NCBI GenBank assembly: GCA_018065005.1 | Contig: JAGHUD010000013.1 | Location: 1 to 64,000, forward strand | From: Candidatus Physcousia equi | GTDB lineage: Bacteria; Bacteroidota; Bacteroidia; Bacteroidales; Bacteroidaceae | DNA: 64,000 nucleotides | Direction: 5' to 3' | In this document: in pieces, positions 45,007 to 53,099 of the stretch | Layout of the letters: every line of letters starts with the position of its first letter | Position numbering within the stretch: the stretch's first letter is position 1 | Translations under genes and position numbers: made by a program | Notes under the pieces: model-generated | Database searches by the model: none | The model's input: the letters and a program-made list of their open reading frames with translations, nothing else | Told to the model about the DNA's origin: nothing

Positions 45007-47004
45007 TTACTGGAGTTTCTCGCTCTGGGTGTAGATTCTCCAAGGAGTTACGTTGATGGTATACTTCAGATACTGCTCAACAACATCGTCGGGCACGTCC
45101 ACGGGAGCATCGGGCACGGTGGGAGAACCAATCTGGCGGATACCGGTGACGGTGATGTTGTACCATGAGTTACGAACCACACCATAGCGGCCAAGGTAGT
45201 TCTTAGAAGGAGTAGGCTCGTCAGTGCCAACGCCATAGTTAGAAGCAACGGTGTTGTGCATACCCACCTTACCAGTCCAAGGAGTTTCTGCGTCGCCGAA
45301 ATGCTTGATCTTGATGCTATAGAAAGCAGCACCATTCTTGTAGTAGTTGTAGACGTATGAAGAACCGTTCAATGCAGTGTTGTTGTCGGCAGGCCACTTT
45401 GCAACAGCCTCAGCAGGAGTGTGTTCCGTCTTGGTGTGGCCTGAGAGCTTTTCTGCATTCACGCTGATGCCAGCAATCAACTTGCCAGCTGTGGGGGTTG
45501 AGGGGTTCTCAGCATTGTTGTTATAGCTGAAGGTGACATCAATATAGTTCTTCAAGGTGCTGGGGTCGGTCAAATAATACTCAGCCCAAGCCTGGTTGAT
45601 AGAACGTCTTACCACCTCGTTCTTGATATATTCCTTCAGGTTGTCAGCGGCAGATACATAGCCTTCTTCGCCTTCTTTACCCGTTTCTTTGTAGATGTCG
45701 CCTTCCTGCGTGCTCACGGTGTAGAAATCCTTCTCGTCGTTGAAGGTGGCAGCCACAATCACACGGGTGGTGTTCTCTTCAGTCTGGTGAGCAACATCAA
45801 AGGTGTTCTCGGTGCAATAGTAATAAGAACCCATTTCACGGAGTGAACCGCTCAGCACGTTACCATCTACGTCGAACTTCATCATGTCGATGGTGGCCAC
45901 GGTGTTCTTCTTTGAAATAAGGTCTGTTGCGTCTTCGTTGTAGTTGTGGTCAACAGCCCAGAAGGTGCGGAAGCAACCAGGAGTAACATAGCCATTAGAC
46001 ACAAAGCGATAACCTGCATACTTAGGATTGAAAGCGCTCTGGTAGTTCAGGTAGGCGAATGGGTCGGTGGGTTCTGCACAGTTGCGCATCAGAGAGGTCT
46101 TGGGGTTGGTGTTGTCCACGAACCATCCCTCAACCTTTGCCTTCAGTTTTTCCACCTCGGTGGTCTCGTCGAAGTCGGTAGCAGTCTTCACTTCTACTTT
46201 TGCGAGTGAACGCTCGATGTTGATGACAACAGCGGGGTCGCTGTCTTCTGCCTTCTCCTTGCTGGTGTAGAGAGCTTGAGTGTTGACCCAATAGAGTGTC
46301 TTGACTTCAAGAGATTCCGTGCCATTGGCGGTTGCTGCGGTGTAGGGCATGTTGCTCATGAAGAAGGCACTGGTCTTGTAGTTGCGGTGACGCTCTGTGA
46401 TTTGCAGGTCAGCAATCTCGCCGTAGGTCAGCTTCTCACCTTTTGGGCTGACTTCCGTATAAGCGGCAGTTGCCTGTTCGCTGGTGCGATACTTCAGCAC
46501 GGGAGCATTTTCTTCACCTTCAATGGTGACATAGTTCATCTTGTTGGCAAGCACGAGTGCCCACAGAGCGGTATAGCCTTCGGTGTTGGTCTTGCTCACC
46601 TTCACCACGGCGGTTCGGCTCTGCGTGATCTGTGCCTGGTCGTTTTTCTCCCAATCGCCAGGTGTCAGGTTGTAGTAGGAGATGAGCTCGTAGTCGCGCT
46701 CGTTGGTCTGGTCTTCCTTCTGTCCGAAGAGGAGCAGCGTGGCGTTTTCTACGTTGTACTCATTCTTTTCACCATCGTTGAAGTTGCGGTCGTCCTCGCC
46801 CAGCACTTCGTCGCCATCTGCCTTAGAAGCCGAAGCTACGTCGGGGATGTTGATGTTCACGTTAAAGAAGGCATTGCCCTGCTCGTTGAAAACAGAACCC
46901 AGAGAGTTCTCCACGACTACGTCCTGTTCAGCGAGGTTGTTCTCACTACATGCAGTAAACAGCATGGTGGCTGCTACGGCTGCGAAGTAAAAAACCTTTT
47001 TCAT
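45007..47004 (-). CDS. Major fimbrillin (Mfa1/FimA-like, type V pilus subunit)
   Basis: The product is 665 aa, the structural pilin. The lipoprotein signal is MKKVFYFAAVAATMLFTAC. The N-terminal domain contains ENATLLLFGQ and the conserved strand VINIERSLAKVEVK. The C-terminal part contains YGVVRNSWYNITVTGIRQIGSP, then YLKYTINVTPWRIYTQSEKLQ, the donor-strand region by which type V pilins polymerise after N-terminal strand removal by a protease. It is longer than P. gingivalis Mfa1 (about 560 aa). It is the third gene of the operon, 87 bp after the DUF3868 gene, and followed by a stem-loop. Confidence 0.9.
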   Translation of the reverse strand: MKKVFYFAAVAATMLFTACSENNLAEQDVVVENSLGSVFNEQGNAFFNVNINIPDVASASKADGDEVLGEDDRNFNDGEKNEYNVENATLLLFGQKEDQTNERDYELISYYNLTPGDWEKNDQAQITQSRTAVVKVSKTNTEGYTALWALVLANKMNYVTIEGEENAPVLKYRTSEQATAAYTEVSPKGEKLTYGEIADLQITERHRNYKTSAFFMSNMPYTAATANGTESLEVKTLYWVNTQALYTSKEKAEDSDPAVVINIERSLAKVEVKTATDFDETTEVEKLKAKVEGWFVDNTNPKTSLMRNCAEPTDPFAYLNYQSAFNPKYAGYRFVSNGYVTPGCFRTFWAVDHNYNEDATDLISKKNTVATIDMMKFDVDGNVLSGSLREMGSYYYCTENTFDVAHQTEENTTRVIVAATFNDEKDFYTVSTQEGDIYKETGKEGEEGYVSAADNLKEYIKNEVVRRSINQAWAEYYLTDPSTLKNYIDVTFSYNNNAENPSTPTAGKLIAGISVNAEKLSGHTKTEHTPAEAVAKWPADNNTALNGSSYVYNYYKNGAAFYSIKIKHFGDAETPWTGKVGMHNTVASNYGVGTDEPTPSKNYLGRYGVVRNSWYNITVTGIRQIGSPTVPDAPVDVPDDVVEQYLKYTINVTPWRIYTQSEKLQ

Positions 47005-47091
47005 AAAGTTTTAGAATTAAGTGAATAAAAAGTGTTTATTTAGTATTAAAATTCTTTTCATGGTCTCTCCACCCCCGCCTGTGCACTCTCT

Positions 47092-48585
47092 TTATGGCAG
47101 CATCTTGAGGTTGCGCTTAGCCTCAGGCGTATTCTTGGCTTTGAGGAGCAGTTCGCGTGCAGCGCTGTAGTTCAGCTTGCTTGCTTCCACGATGGCGCGC
47201 AGGATGTTCGCCTCGTCGCTCTCGCCCGCCTTGAGCAGAAAGGCGGCAGCCTTGTTGTAGTCCTTCTGCTCGATGGTGAGCGCTGCAGCATTGCAGTTTG
47301 CCGTCTCGTCGTTGGGGAAATACTTGAGTGCCACCTCCATGGCACGATGAAATTCCTCTCCGCCATGCTCACAGTCGGCAGCCACGGTGTAGATTTGGTT
47401 CAGGCTCATCAGTTCGGGCGTGTGCGCCATCACCTCGTGCAGTTGTGCTACGCTGAGAGGTTTCAGTCGTGTCTGGATGACGAAGTCGGTGTAGCGCAGT
47501 TTGGGGAACCAGTCGGGGTGGATCTGCTGTCGGTAGAGTGCAGCAAACTTTTTGCCGTTGATGAGTTCGTTCTCCTTGTTGTCGAAGTCCGTGGGTCCAT
47601 AGGTGGGGCGATCGATGAGTTCCAGGAGGTCTTTGCGTTGCGTCTCAGAGATGGTGGTGGCATCCAGCACCTGTTGGCGGAAGCCCTCCCAGTTTTCGGG
47701 CACGGCGCTGAAGGTGCAGCGGTCCTTGGGCAGGTGGTAGCGCTGTGCGATGTATTCAGCCAGGGCGCGCGAGCGGTTGGAGGCGAGGTAGTCGTTGTGG
47801 ACGTAGGGCGATTCGGGCGACGCATATCCGCAGAGCTTGATGGCGTCGATCTCCACATTAGGGTCGGAGAGCGCATACCGTATGCTGTCGTCTATCATCT
47901 TCAGCTCCGAGCGGTTGTCGATGACGTGGCGTCGGCGTGTGGTCTTGTGCACATAGCTGTAGACCTGCTCATGCAGTTCGAACTTGTCCACCTCAAACTC
48001 CACGCGCGCCTTTCCGTGGTGGTAGGTGATGGTGGGCACTTCGGCAACGGGGCGCGGATAGGGCACGATGAGCATGTGGCTGGCAGGTGCGAGCGCCAGC
48101 CGCTGTTCTGAGGCATGGGCAGCGATGTTGCGCCCGCAGCCACAGTAGTCGATGCTCATTCTCAGCACGGCGTCCTCGCCGAGCATCCATTCTTCGAGGG
48201 GGATGCGCTGGGTGTAGGGTATGGTGTCGCTCTTTTCTTTGTCCACATAGATTTCCTTTGCCACGTGGTAGCGCATTTTCCCGCTTGCCTTCGTTGCTCC
48301 GCTGCGCATATAGGCGTAGTGCATGTTGCGCCCGCTCAGCACATAGGTGGGCAGCATGATGCTCTTGGAGGCCTGTTCGCTCTCGATGAAAGGTGTGACA
48401 AAGATTTGGTGGTTGCGCGCCAGTTTCAGTTCTTCGACGACCATGTTCATGCTCACCAGAGCGTAGCCGCTACTGGGTGTGACGTGGATGTCGGTGCATC
48501 TGACCCTCTGCTCGTCGTTGTTTGCAGCCAATGCCGTCGCGCACGCGAGTACGTTATATAATATTATAATGATGAGTCGCTTCAT
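47092..48585 (-). CDS. DUF3868/OmpA-like protein of the pilus locus
   Basis: The product is 497 aa. The signal peptide is MKRLIIIILYNVLACATALAA. The N-terminal DUF3868-type beta region includes IPLEEWMLGEDAVLRMSIDYCGCGRNI. An OmpA-C-like segment (IKLCGYASPESPYVHNDYLASNRSRALAEYI, about residues 252-283) suggests peptidoglycan association. The C-terminal 100 residues look like tetratricopeptide helices (YFPNDETANCNAAALTIEQKDYNKAAAFLL). Genes of this type commonly sit beside DUF3575 and fimbrillin genes in Bacteroidales. It lies 56 bp after the DUF3575 gene. Confidence 0.85.
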   Translation of the reverse strand: MKRLIIIILYNVLACATALAANNDEQRVRCTDIHVTPSSGYALVSMNMVVEELKLARNHQIFVTPFIESEQASKSIMLPTYVLSGRNMHYAYMRSGATKASGKMRYHVAKEIYVDKEKSDTIPYTQRIPLEEWMLGEDAVLRMSIDYCGCGRNIAAHASEQRLALAPASHMLIVPYPRPVAEVPTITYHHGKARVEFEVDKFELHEQVYSYVHKTTRRRHVIDNRSELKMIDDSIRYALSDPNVEIDAIKLCGYASPESPYVHNDYLASNRSRALAEYIAQRYHLPKDRCTFSAVPENWEGFRQQVLDATTISETQRKDLLELIDRPTYGPTDFDNKENELINGKKFAALYRQQIHPDWFPKLRYTDFVIQTRLKPLSVAQLHEVMAHTPELMSLNQIYTVAADCEHGGEEFHRAMEVALKYFPNDETANCNAAALTIEQKDYNKAAAFLLKAGESDEANILRAIVEASKLNYSAARELLLKAKNTPEAKRNLKMLP

Positions 48586-48641
48586 GTCTCTCTTCTGTTA
48601 TCGTTTTTCTGGGTCAAACAATGTAGTTGTTGGTTACAAAA

Positions 48642-49262
48642 CTAAAACACATACATCAGGGTGACGCCCAATTTGGTCAGGCCCGCATAGTTGGACGTGC
48701 CGCTATCGAGTTTGGTGCCGCACTCGGCGCAGGGGAACTGGTCGTACCACACACGGTTGTAGCCCACGCCCGTCTCTACCTCCAGATTCCAGTGGCGCGA
48801 GAGTATCCACTGATAGCCCACCGCCAAACCGGCGCCGGCAAAGGAACCCTCGACGCGTGTGTCACGCACAGCCTTCGCCACGTCGAGCCCACTGAAGAAG
48901 GCACCGGGCAGGGGCAGATCCACGCGTGCGGCATTGAACTGCCCGCCCATGAGGTGCACGCCCACGAACCATCCGTTCATCCTCGTGCACCCCCACCAAC
49001 GCAGTTCGGGCATCAGCACCCAATGCTTGACCTTGCGTGCTTCGCTGTGGCTTCCGCTGTAGACCCACGGGTTGAGACCATAGAAGAGCTGCGCTGTCAT
49101 GCGGCATCCCAGCCCCACTTCCAAACCGAGGTTGGGGGTTGTCAGACCGTCATAGAGGAGGTTGGTTTTCAGTGCCACTTCCTGCGCCTGCAACGAGCAG
49201 CTCCACAGCAGAGCCACGGCAAAAGTCAGCCAACTACGTATTTTTCGGTGTTTCCTTAGCAT
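48642..49262 (-). CDS. DUF3575 outer-membrane beta-barrel protein
   Basis: The product is 206 aa. The signal peptide ends in SLQA-QEV. The mature protein shows the DUF3575 pattern: ALKTNLLYDGLTTPNLGLEVGLG, KHWVLMPELRWW, GWFVGVHLMGGQFN, AGAGLAVGYQWILSRHWNLEVETGVGYN, the CAEC motif, and a C-terminal aromatic residue (LMYVF) typical of outer-membrane barrels. It is the first gene of the pilus operon, with a promoter at 49362-49392 and a leader of about 95 nt. Confidence 0.88.
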   Translation of the reverse strand: MLRKHRKIRSWLTFAVALLWSCSLQAQEVALKTNLLYDGLTTPNLGLEVGLGCRMTAQLFYGLNPWVYSGSHSEARKVKHWVLMPELRWWGCTRMNGWFVGVHLMGGQFNAARVDLPLPGAFFSGLDVAKAVRDTRVEGSFAGAGLAVGYQWILSRHWNLEVETGVGYNRVWYDQFPCAECGTKLDSGTSNYAGLTKLGVTLMYVF

Positions 49263-49319
49263 TATCTTTAATTTTGTGTTTGGTGCAAGAAGCTATGTTG
49301 CTCGATGACTTGGATTTCC

Positions 49320-49350
49320 GACAACGCCATGCGCAACGTGCAGCGTTGTC
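49320..49350 (-). promoter_or_regulatory. 5'-leader inverted repeat of the pilus operon
   Basis: GACAACGC (49320-49327) pairs perfectly with GCGTTGTC (49343-49350). It lies immediately downstream of the predicted transcription start, so it would form a hairpin at the 5' end of the mRNA. Confidence 0.6.
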
Positions 49351-49361
49351 ATTTCTGCTCG

Positions 49362-49392
49362 TAAAATTACAATATTTAACTAAACCGACAAA
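49362..49392 (-). promoter_or_regulatory. Promoter of the pilus operon
   Basis: On the minus strand, TTTG (49392-49389), 19 nt, then TAATTTTA (49369-49362) give a perfect -33 element, canonical spacing and a -7 box differing only in the last base. A CGATT/AATCG dyad at 49401-49416 lies just upstream and could bind a regulator. Confidence 0.65.
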
Positions 49393-49597
49393 AAATAATG
49401 CGATTTTTTTTAATCGTTAAGTAAATTTTCAACTTGGGGGTGGTAAAAATGCCCTTGTTTTTTCTCACTCACACCACGTTGTGTGCAGATACTTTGGTGG
49501 CATTGAGCATGACGAGTGCGTGATGGGGGCAAAGAGTCGCGCGTAAGTTCATCCTTCCTGCTGCACCGCCTCCCCCCTTGTTGAGGGACAAAAAAAA

Positions 49598-49685
49598 GTT
49601 TCCGCTGCAGAAACCAAAAGTTTCTGCTGCGGAAACTAAAAGTTTCTGCTGCAGAAACTGACTTTTTCTGCTGCAGAAACTGACG
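49598..49685. repeat. Tandem array C: four 22-bp near-palindromic units (inverted relative to A and B)
   Basis: Units at 49598, 49620, 49642 and 49664 have the core GTTTCTGCTGCAGAAAC with AAAA or TGAC spacers. Its A-rich linkers are the complement of the T-rich linkers of arrays A and B. It lies about 80 bp beyond the stop of the lipoprotein gene at 49766. The remainder of 49263-49765 holds the pilus promoter region and nothing else assignable. Confidence 0.9.
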
Positions 49686-49765
49686 CGTGTTGCGTGGAGC
49701 ATCTGTGGCTCGCCAGTCTTGCCCCACCAGATGGTTGCAAAACCGAAGCCCCGTTGTGCCTCAAA

Positions 49766-50455
49766 TCAGTCGCCTATGGACATCCAGTCCTCACGGAACT
49801 GTGCTATGCGCACCGGTTCGTGCTGGGGCAGATAGTGGGCAGCGTAGTCCTCGGAGATTTCCTGCAGTTGCTCAGCGAAGCCTTCGCCCCCCAACATGTA
49901 GGTGATCTTGGGCTCTGTGGCATCCGGTGCGGCGTCGGGGTCGCAAGCGATGCTGTGCTCGAGGTAGTGCTGGAGCGAACTGTGCTCGATGTGGTAGTAG
50001 GTGAAGACACCCCATCCGGCTTCAAACCCCGACTCGGTGATTTGGGCAATGGTGTAGGGGGCAACGGCGATGGCAGCATACTCTCCTATGGCGGTGCAGA
50101 GGAGTTGCAGTTCGCCTTCGTCGACGAGGTAGGCAGCATAGAGCCCGCCGCCCTGCACAAAGAGTTCGGGGTGGGCGTCGCCATCCACATCAATGAGCAG
50201 GTACGCTTCGGGCGAGAAGGTCCAATCGTCCATGCCGCATTGCAAGGCAGCCTCTTGCCATGCCTTGTCGAGCTCCGTCTTCGAGCAGGGCAGGGCAGCA
50301 TGGATGGGCGTGATGTCCACTTCGGGCAGTTGGGGCGCCGACTGGTCTGCCACCTGAGTGGTGTCGGCCTGTGTTTCGTCGTTAGATGTCTTCTTGCCTT
50401 GGCAGGCAGCAAGAGTCAGCGCTAAAGCCGCTGACGCGAGGAGTGTTCGTTTCAT
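49766..50455 (-). CDS. Lipoprotein of unknown function
   Basis: The product is 229 aa. The lipoprotein signal MKRTLLASAALALTLAAC has lipobox LAAC, followed by a Thr/Asp/Gln-rich linker. A segment LLIDVDGDAHPELFVQGGG (about residues 86-104) resembles a DxDxDG calcium-binding or VCBS-like turn. No family is recognised beyond that. It lies 8 bp after mutS2 on the same strand, so it is probably co-transcribed with it. Confidence 0.8.
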   Translation of the reverse strand: MKRTLLASAALALTLAACQGKKTSNDETQADTTQVADQSAPQLPEVDITPIHAALPCSKTELDKAWQEAALQCGMDDWTFSPEAYLLIDVDGDAHPELFVQGGGLYAAYLVDEGELQLLCTAIGEYAAIAVAPYTIAQITESGFEAGWGVFTYYHIEHSSLQHYLEHSIACDPDAAPDATEPKITYMLGGEGFAEQLQEISEDYAAHYLPQHEPVRIAQFREDWMSIGD

Positions 50456-50463
50456 ATCTTAAG

Positions 50464-53052
50464 CTAATAGAATTCAGCAATGGTGATGCCAGCACCGCCA
50501 AACTGTACGTGCTCGTCGCGATAGGACTTGACAGAGGAGACGGTGGAGAGGTATTGGCGGGTGAGCTCGCGCAGAGCGCCTGTGCCGGTGCCGTGCAGGA
50601 TGCGCACGCGGTTGGCACCGACGAGGATGGCATCGTCGATGTAGTAGGTGAGTTGCGAGAGTGCTTCGTCGGCGCGCAGCCCTCTGATGTCGATGTCTTG
50701 GTGGAAGTTGAGCGAACGCTGGTGTATGTCTTCACGCGTCTCGCGCGAGAGATAGGTGTTCACGCGCGGTGTCGTGTCGCGCTTAGGCGCTTCGGCAGGC
50801 ATGAGGCGATCGGTGGCAACGGTGGTCTTGACGAGTCCAAACACGACAACAGCCTTCTTGCCCTTGATGTCCTCGATCTGTCCGATGGTGGTCTGCCCTT
50901 GCATCCGCACGAAAGCACCTTTTTTGAACGCAGCGGGGGCGTCACCGCGAGCGGAGTTGCCCGCCTCGCCGGGCGCAGCGGCAGTCTGCTGTTCGCTGTT
51001 CTGCCCCGCTGAGTAAGGGGCAGTAGCCGTGGCATTCTGAGGGGCGTTTGCCGCGGGGTGCAGAGCCGCCTCCTTCCGCTTAGCCTTTCTTGCCCTTCGT
51101 TCGAGAATCTGCATCATCTTTCGGTCGATGGCAGCAGATCGTTCCGCATTGGCAGCTGCGAGCGCCTCCTCCTGCGCCAAGCGGTCTTGCATCTCCTGGA
51201 GTCGCTGGCGCGCCTCGATGGTGCGTTCTCTTTCAGCCTCAGCCTCCTTGATTTCTCGTATGGTGCGCTCGATTTGTGCGTTTGCCTCAGAGATGATGCG
51301 GCGCGCCTCCTCCTTAGCCTCGCGTATGATGGCCTTGCGTTGCTTGTGGAGGTCGGTCACCTCCTCCTCATAGCGCGAGATGGTGTTCTCCATCTGCTTT
51401 TCCTTTTGGTGGATGTTTTGTCGCTTTCCCTCCCAGTAGCGCTTGTCGCGCACGATGTCTTGCAGATATTTGTCGGCGTCGATGTATTCTTGCCCGACAA
51501 TGCTCGACGCCTCCTTGATGACAGCCTCTGGTATGCCAATCTTGCGCGCAATCTCGACGGCAAAGGAGGAACCGGGGTTGCCAATCTGGAGTTGGAAGAG
51601 GGGCTGCATCTGATGGCGGTCGTAGAGCATGGCACCGTTGACCACTCCCTCGTTGTTGTCGGCAAAATGCTTGAGGTTCTGGTAGTGGGTGGTGATGACG
51701 GCAAAGGTGCCGTGGTTGTGAAACTGGCGCAGAATGGCTTCTGCCAAGGCTCCGCCAATGCCAGGCTCGGTGCCGCCTCCAAACTCGTCGATGAGCAGGA
51801 GCGAAGCAGGCGAGCAGGAGCGCATCATGAGCTTCATGTTGAGCAGGTGGGAGGAGTAGGTCGAGAGGTCGTCGTCGATGCTCTGCTCGTCGCCGATGTC
51901 AATCATGATGCGCTGGAAGACGCCCATCTTGGAGTGCTCGCCCAAGGGAACGGGCAGTCCGCATTGCATCATGTATTGCAGCAGACCCACCGTCTTGAGG
52001 CAAACCGACTTGCCTCCGGCATTGGGACCGCTAATGATGAGAATGCGCTCCTTGCGGTCGAGCCTGATGTCGAGCGGCACGACCTTGCCACCCTTCGACT
52101 TGAGCGAGAGGGCGAGGAGGGGGTGGACGGCAAGCGTCCAGTCGATGTGGGGCTTGGGGCCCACCTGCGGACAGACGGCGCCCAGCTGTGTGGCGAGTTG
52201 CGACTTGGCGCGCACGAACTCGATGTCGGCAAGGAAGAGGAAGGCACGGAGCAATTCAGGAATGTTCTGGCGTATGCGGTCGGTGAACTCCTGCAGGATG
52301 CGTATGATTTCGCGTCGCTCGTCGGCTTCAAGTTCTCGGATGCGGTTGTTGGCTTCTACGACTTCTGCGGGCTCGATGTAGACGGTCTTGCCGGTGGCAG
52401 ACTCGTCGTGGACGATGCCCTTGAGCTTGCGCTTCATGGCAGGCGCAACGGGAATGACAAGACGACCGTCGCGCAGGGTGGGCGAAGCGTCTTTCTCCAC
52501 GAGCCCGTCTTCCTGAGCTTCGCGCAAGATGCGGTTCAGGGTGCGCCCCACAGCTCCCTCCATGCTTGCCAGCTGTCGGCGTATGTCGTGGAGGGCGGGA
52601 CTGGCTTCGTCGCGCACCTTGCCAAACTTGTCGAGTATCTGGTCGATGCGTCGTGTCACCGTCTTGAAGGTGAACACGCCATCGGCAAGATGCGTGAGCG
52701 CGGGGTAGGGCGATTCGCTATCTTCTGCTGGGCGGCGAATGATGTCGATGAAGCCGTGCAGCGTCTCGAGCGAGCGCTTGAGCTGGTGCATCTCGGTCTC
52801 TTCGATGAAGGTGCCTTCGAGACGTATGCGCTGAATGCAAGGACGGAGATCGAAGAAGTCCATGTCTGGCACGGTGGTCTCTGTCTCTGTGAGTCGCTTG
52901 AACTCGCTTGTGTGGTCGAGCCGCGACTGTATGGCGGCGAGGTCGGTGAGGAATTGCATCTCGTCGACGCGTTCCTTGCCCATGTTGCTGGCGCAGTGGG
53001 TGCGCAGCAGCCTTCTTATTTCGTCAAATCCAATCTTTGATTCAAAGTTCAT
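50464..53052 (-). CDS. mutS2: Endonuclease MutS2
   Basis: This MutS-like ATPase has a nuclease domain and is linked to suppression of homologous recombination and, in other bacteria, to ribosome rescue. The product is 862 aa. The MutS core has the P-loop ISGPNAGGKSV, the Walker B LLLIDEFGGGTEPGIGGALAEA and the TTHYQNLK segment. A long coiled coil with Glu/Arg-rich repeats follows, then a KOW-like segment. The C-terminal Smr domain has LDIRGLRADEAL and ILHGTGTGALRE, with the HGxGxG motif present. The length is slightly above the family norm because of an Ala-rich linker (AALHPAANAPQNATATAPYS). Confidence 0.95.
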   Translation of the reverse strand: MNFESKIGFDEIRRLLRTHCASNMGKERVDEMQFLTDLAAIQSRLDHTSEFKRLTETETTVPDMDFFDLRPCIQRIRLEGTFIEETEMHQLKRSLETLHGFIDIIRRPAEDSESPYPALTHLADGVFTFKTVTRRIDQILDKFGKVRDEASPALHDIRRQLASMEGAVGRTLNRILREAQEDGLVEKDASPTLRDGRLVIPVAPAMKRKLKGIVHDESATGKTVYIEPAEVVEANNRIRELEADERREIIRILQEFTDRIRQNIPELLRAFLFLADIEFVRAKSQLATQLGAVCPQVGPKPHIDWTLAVHPLLALSLKSKGGKVVPLDIRLDRKERILIISGPNAGGKSVCLKTVGLLQYMMQCGLPVPLGEHSKMGVFQRIMIDIGDEQSIDDDLSTYSSHLLNMKLMMRSCSPASLLLIDEFGGGTEPGIGGALAEAILRQFHNHGTFAVITTHYQNLKHFADNNEGVVNGAMLYDRHQMQPLFQLQIGNPGSSFAVEIARKIGIPEAVIKEASSIVGQEYIDADKYLQDIVRDKRYWEGKRQNIHQKEKQMENTISRYEEEVTDLHKQRKAIIREAKEEARRIISEANAQIERTIREIKEAEAERERTIEARQRLQEMQDRLAQEEALAAANAERSAAIDRKMMQILERRARKAKRKEAALHPAANAPQNATATAPYSAGQNSEQQTAAAPGEAGNSARGDAPAAFKKGAFVRMQGQTTIGQIEDIKGKKAVVVFGLVKTTVATDRLMPAEAPKRDTTPRVNTYLSRETREDIHQRSLNFHQDIDIRGLRADEALSQLTYYIDDAILVGANRVRILHGTGTGALRELTRQYLSTVSSVKSYRDEHVQFGGAGITIAEFY

Positions 53053-53099
53053 GGAGGAGGGGTTGGTTGTTTAGGAGAATTGGTGGTGGGGCGGTTGGG

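Noticed and set aside
49320-49392. Invertible (phase-variable) promoter for the pilus operon
   Set aside because: The only inverted repeat spans 31 bp and lies wholly downstream of the promoter; no repeat pair brackets the promoter, and no recombinase gene is nearby.
51058-53040. 660-codon plus-strand open frame opposite mutS2
   Set aside because: It is antisense to a complete, well-recognised gene, has no family motifs, and such long antisense frames recur opposite most GC-rich genes here.
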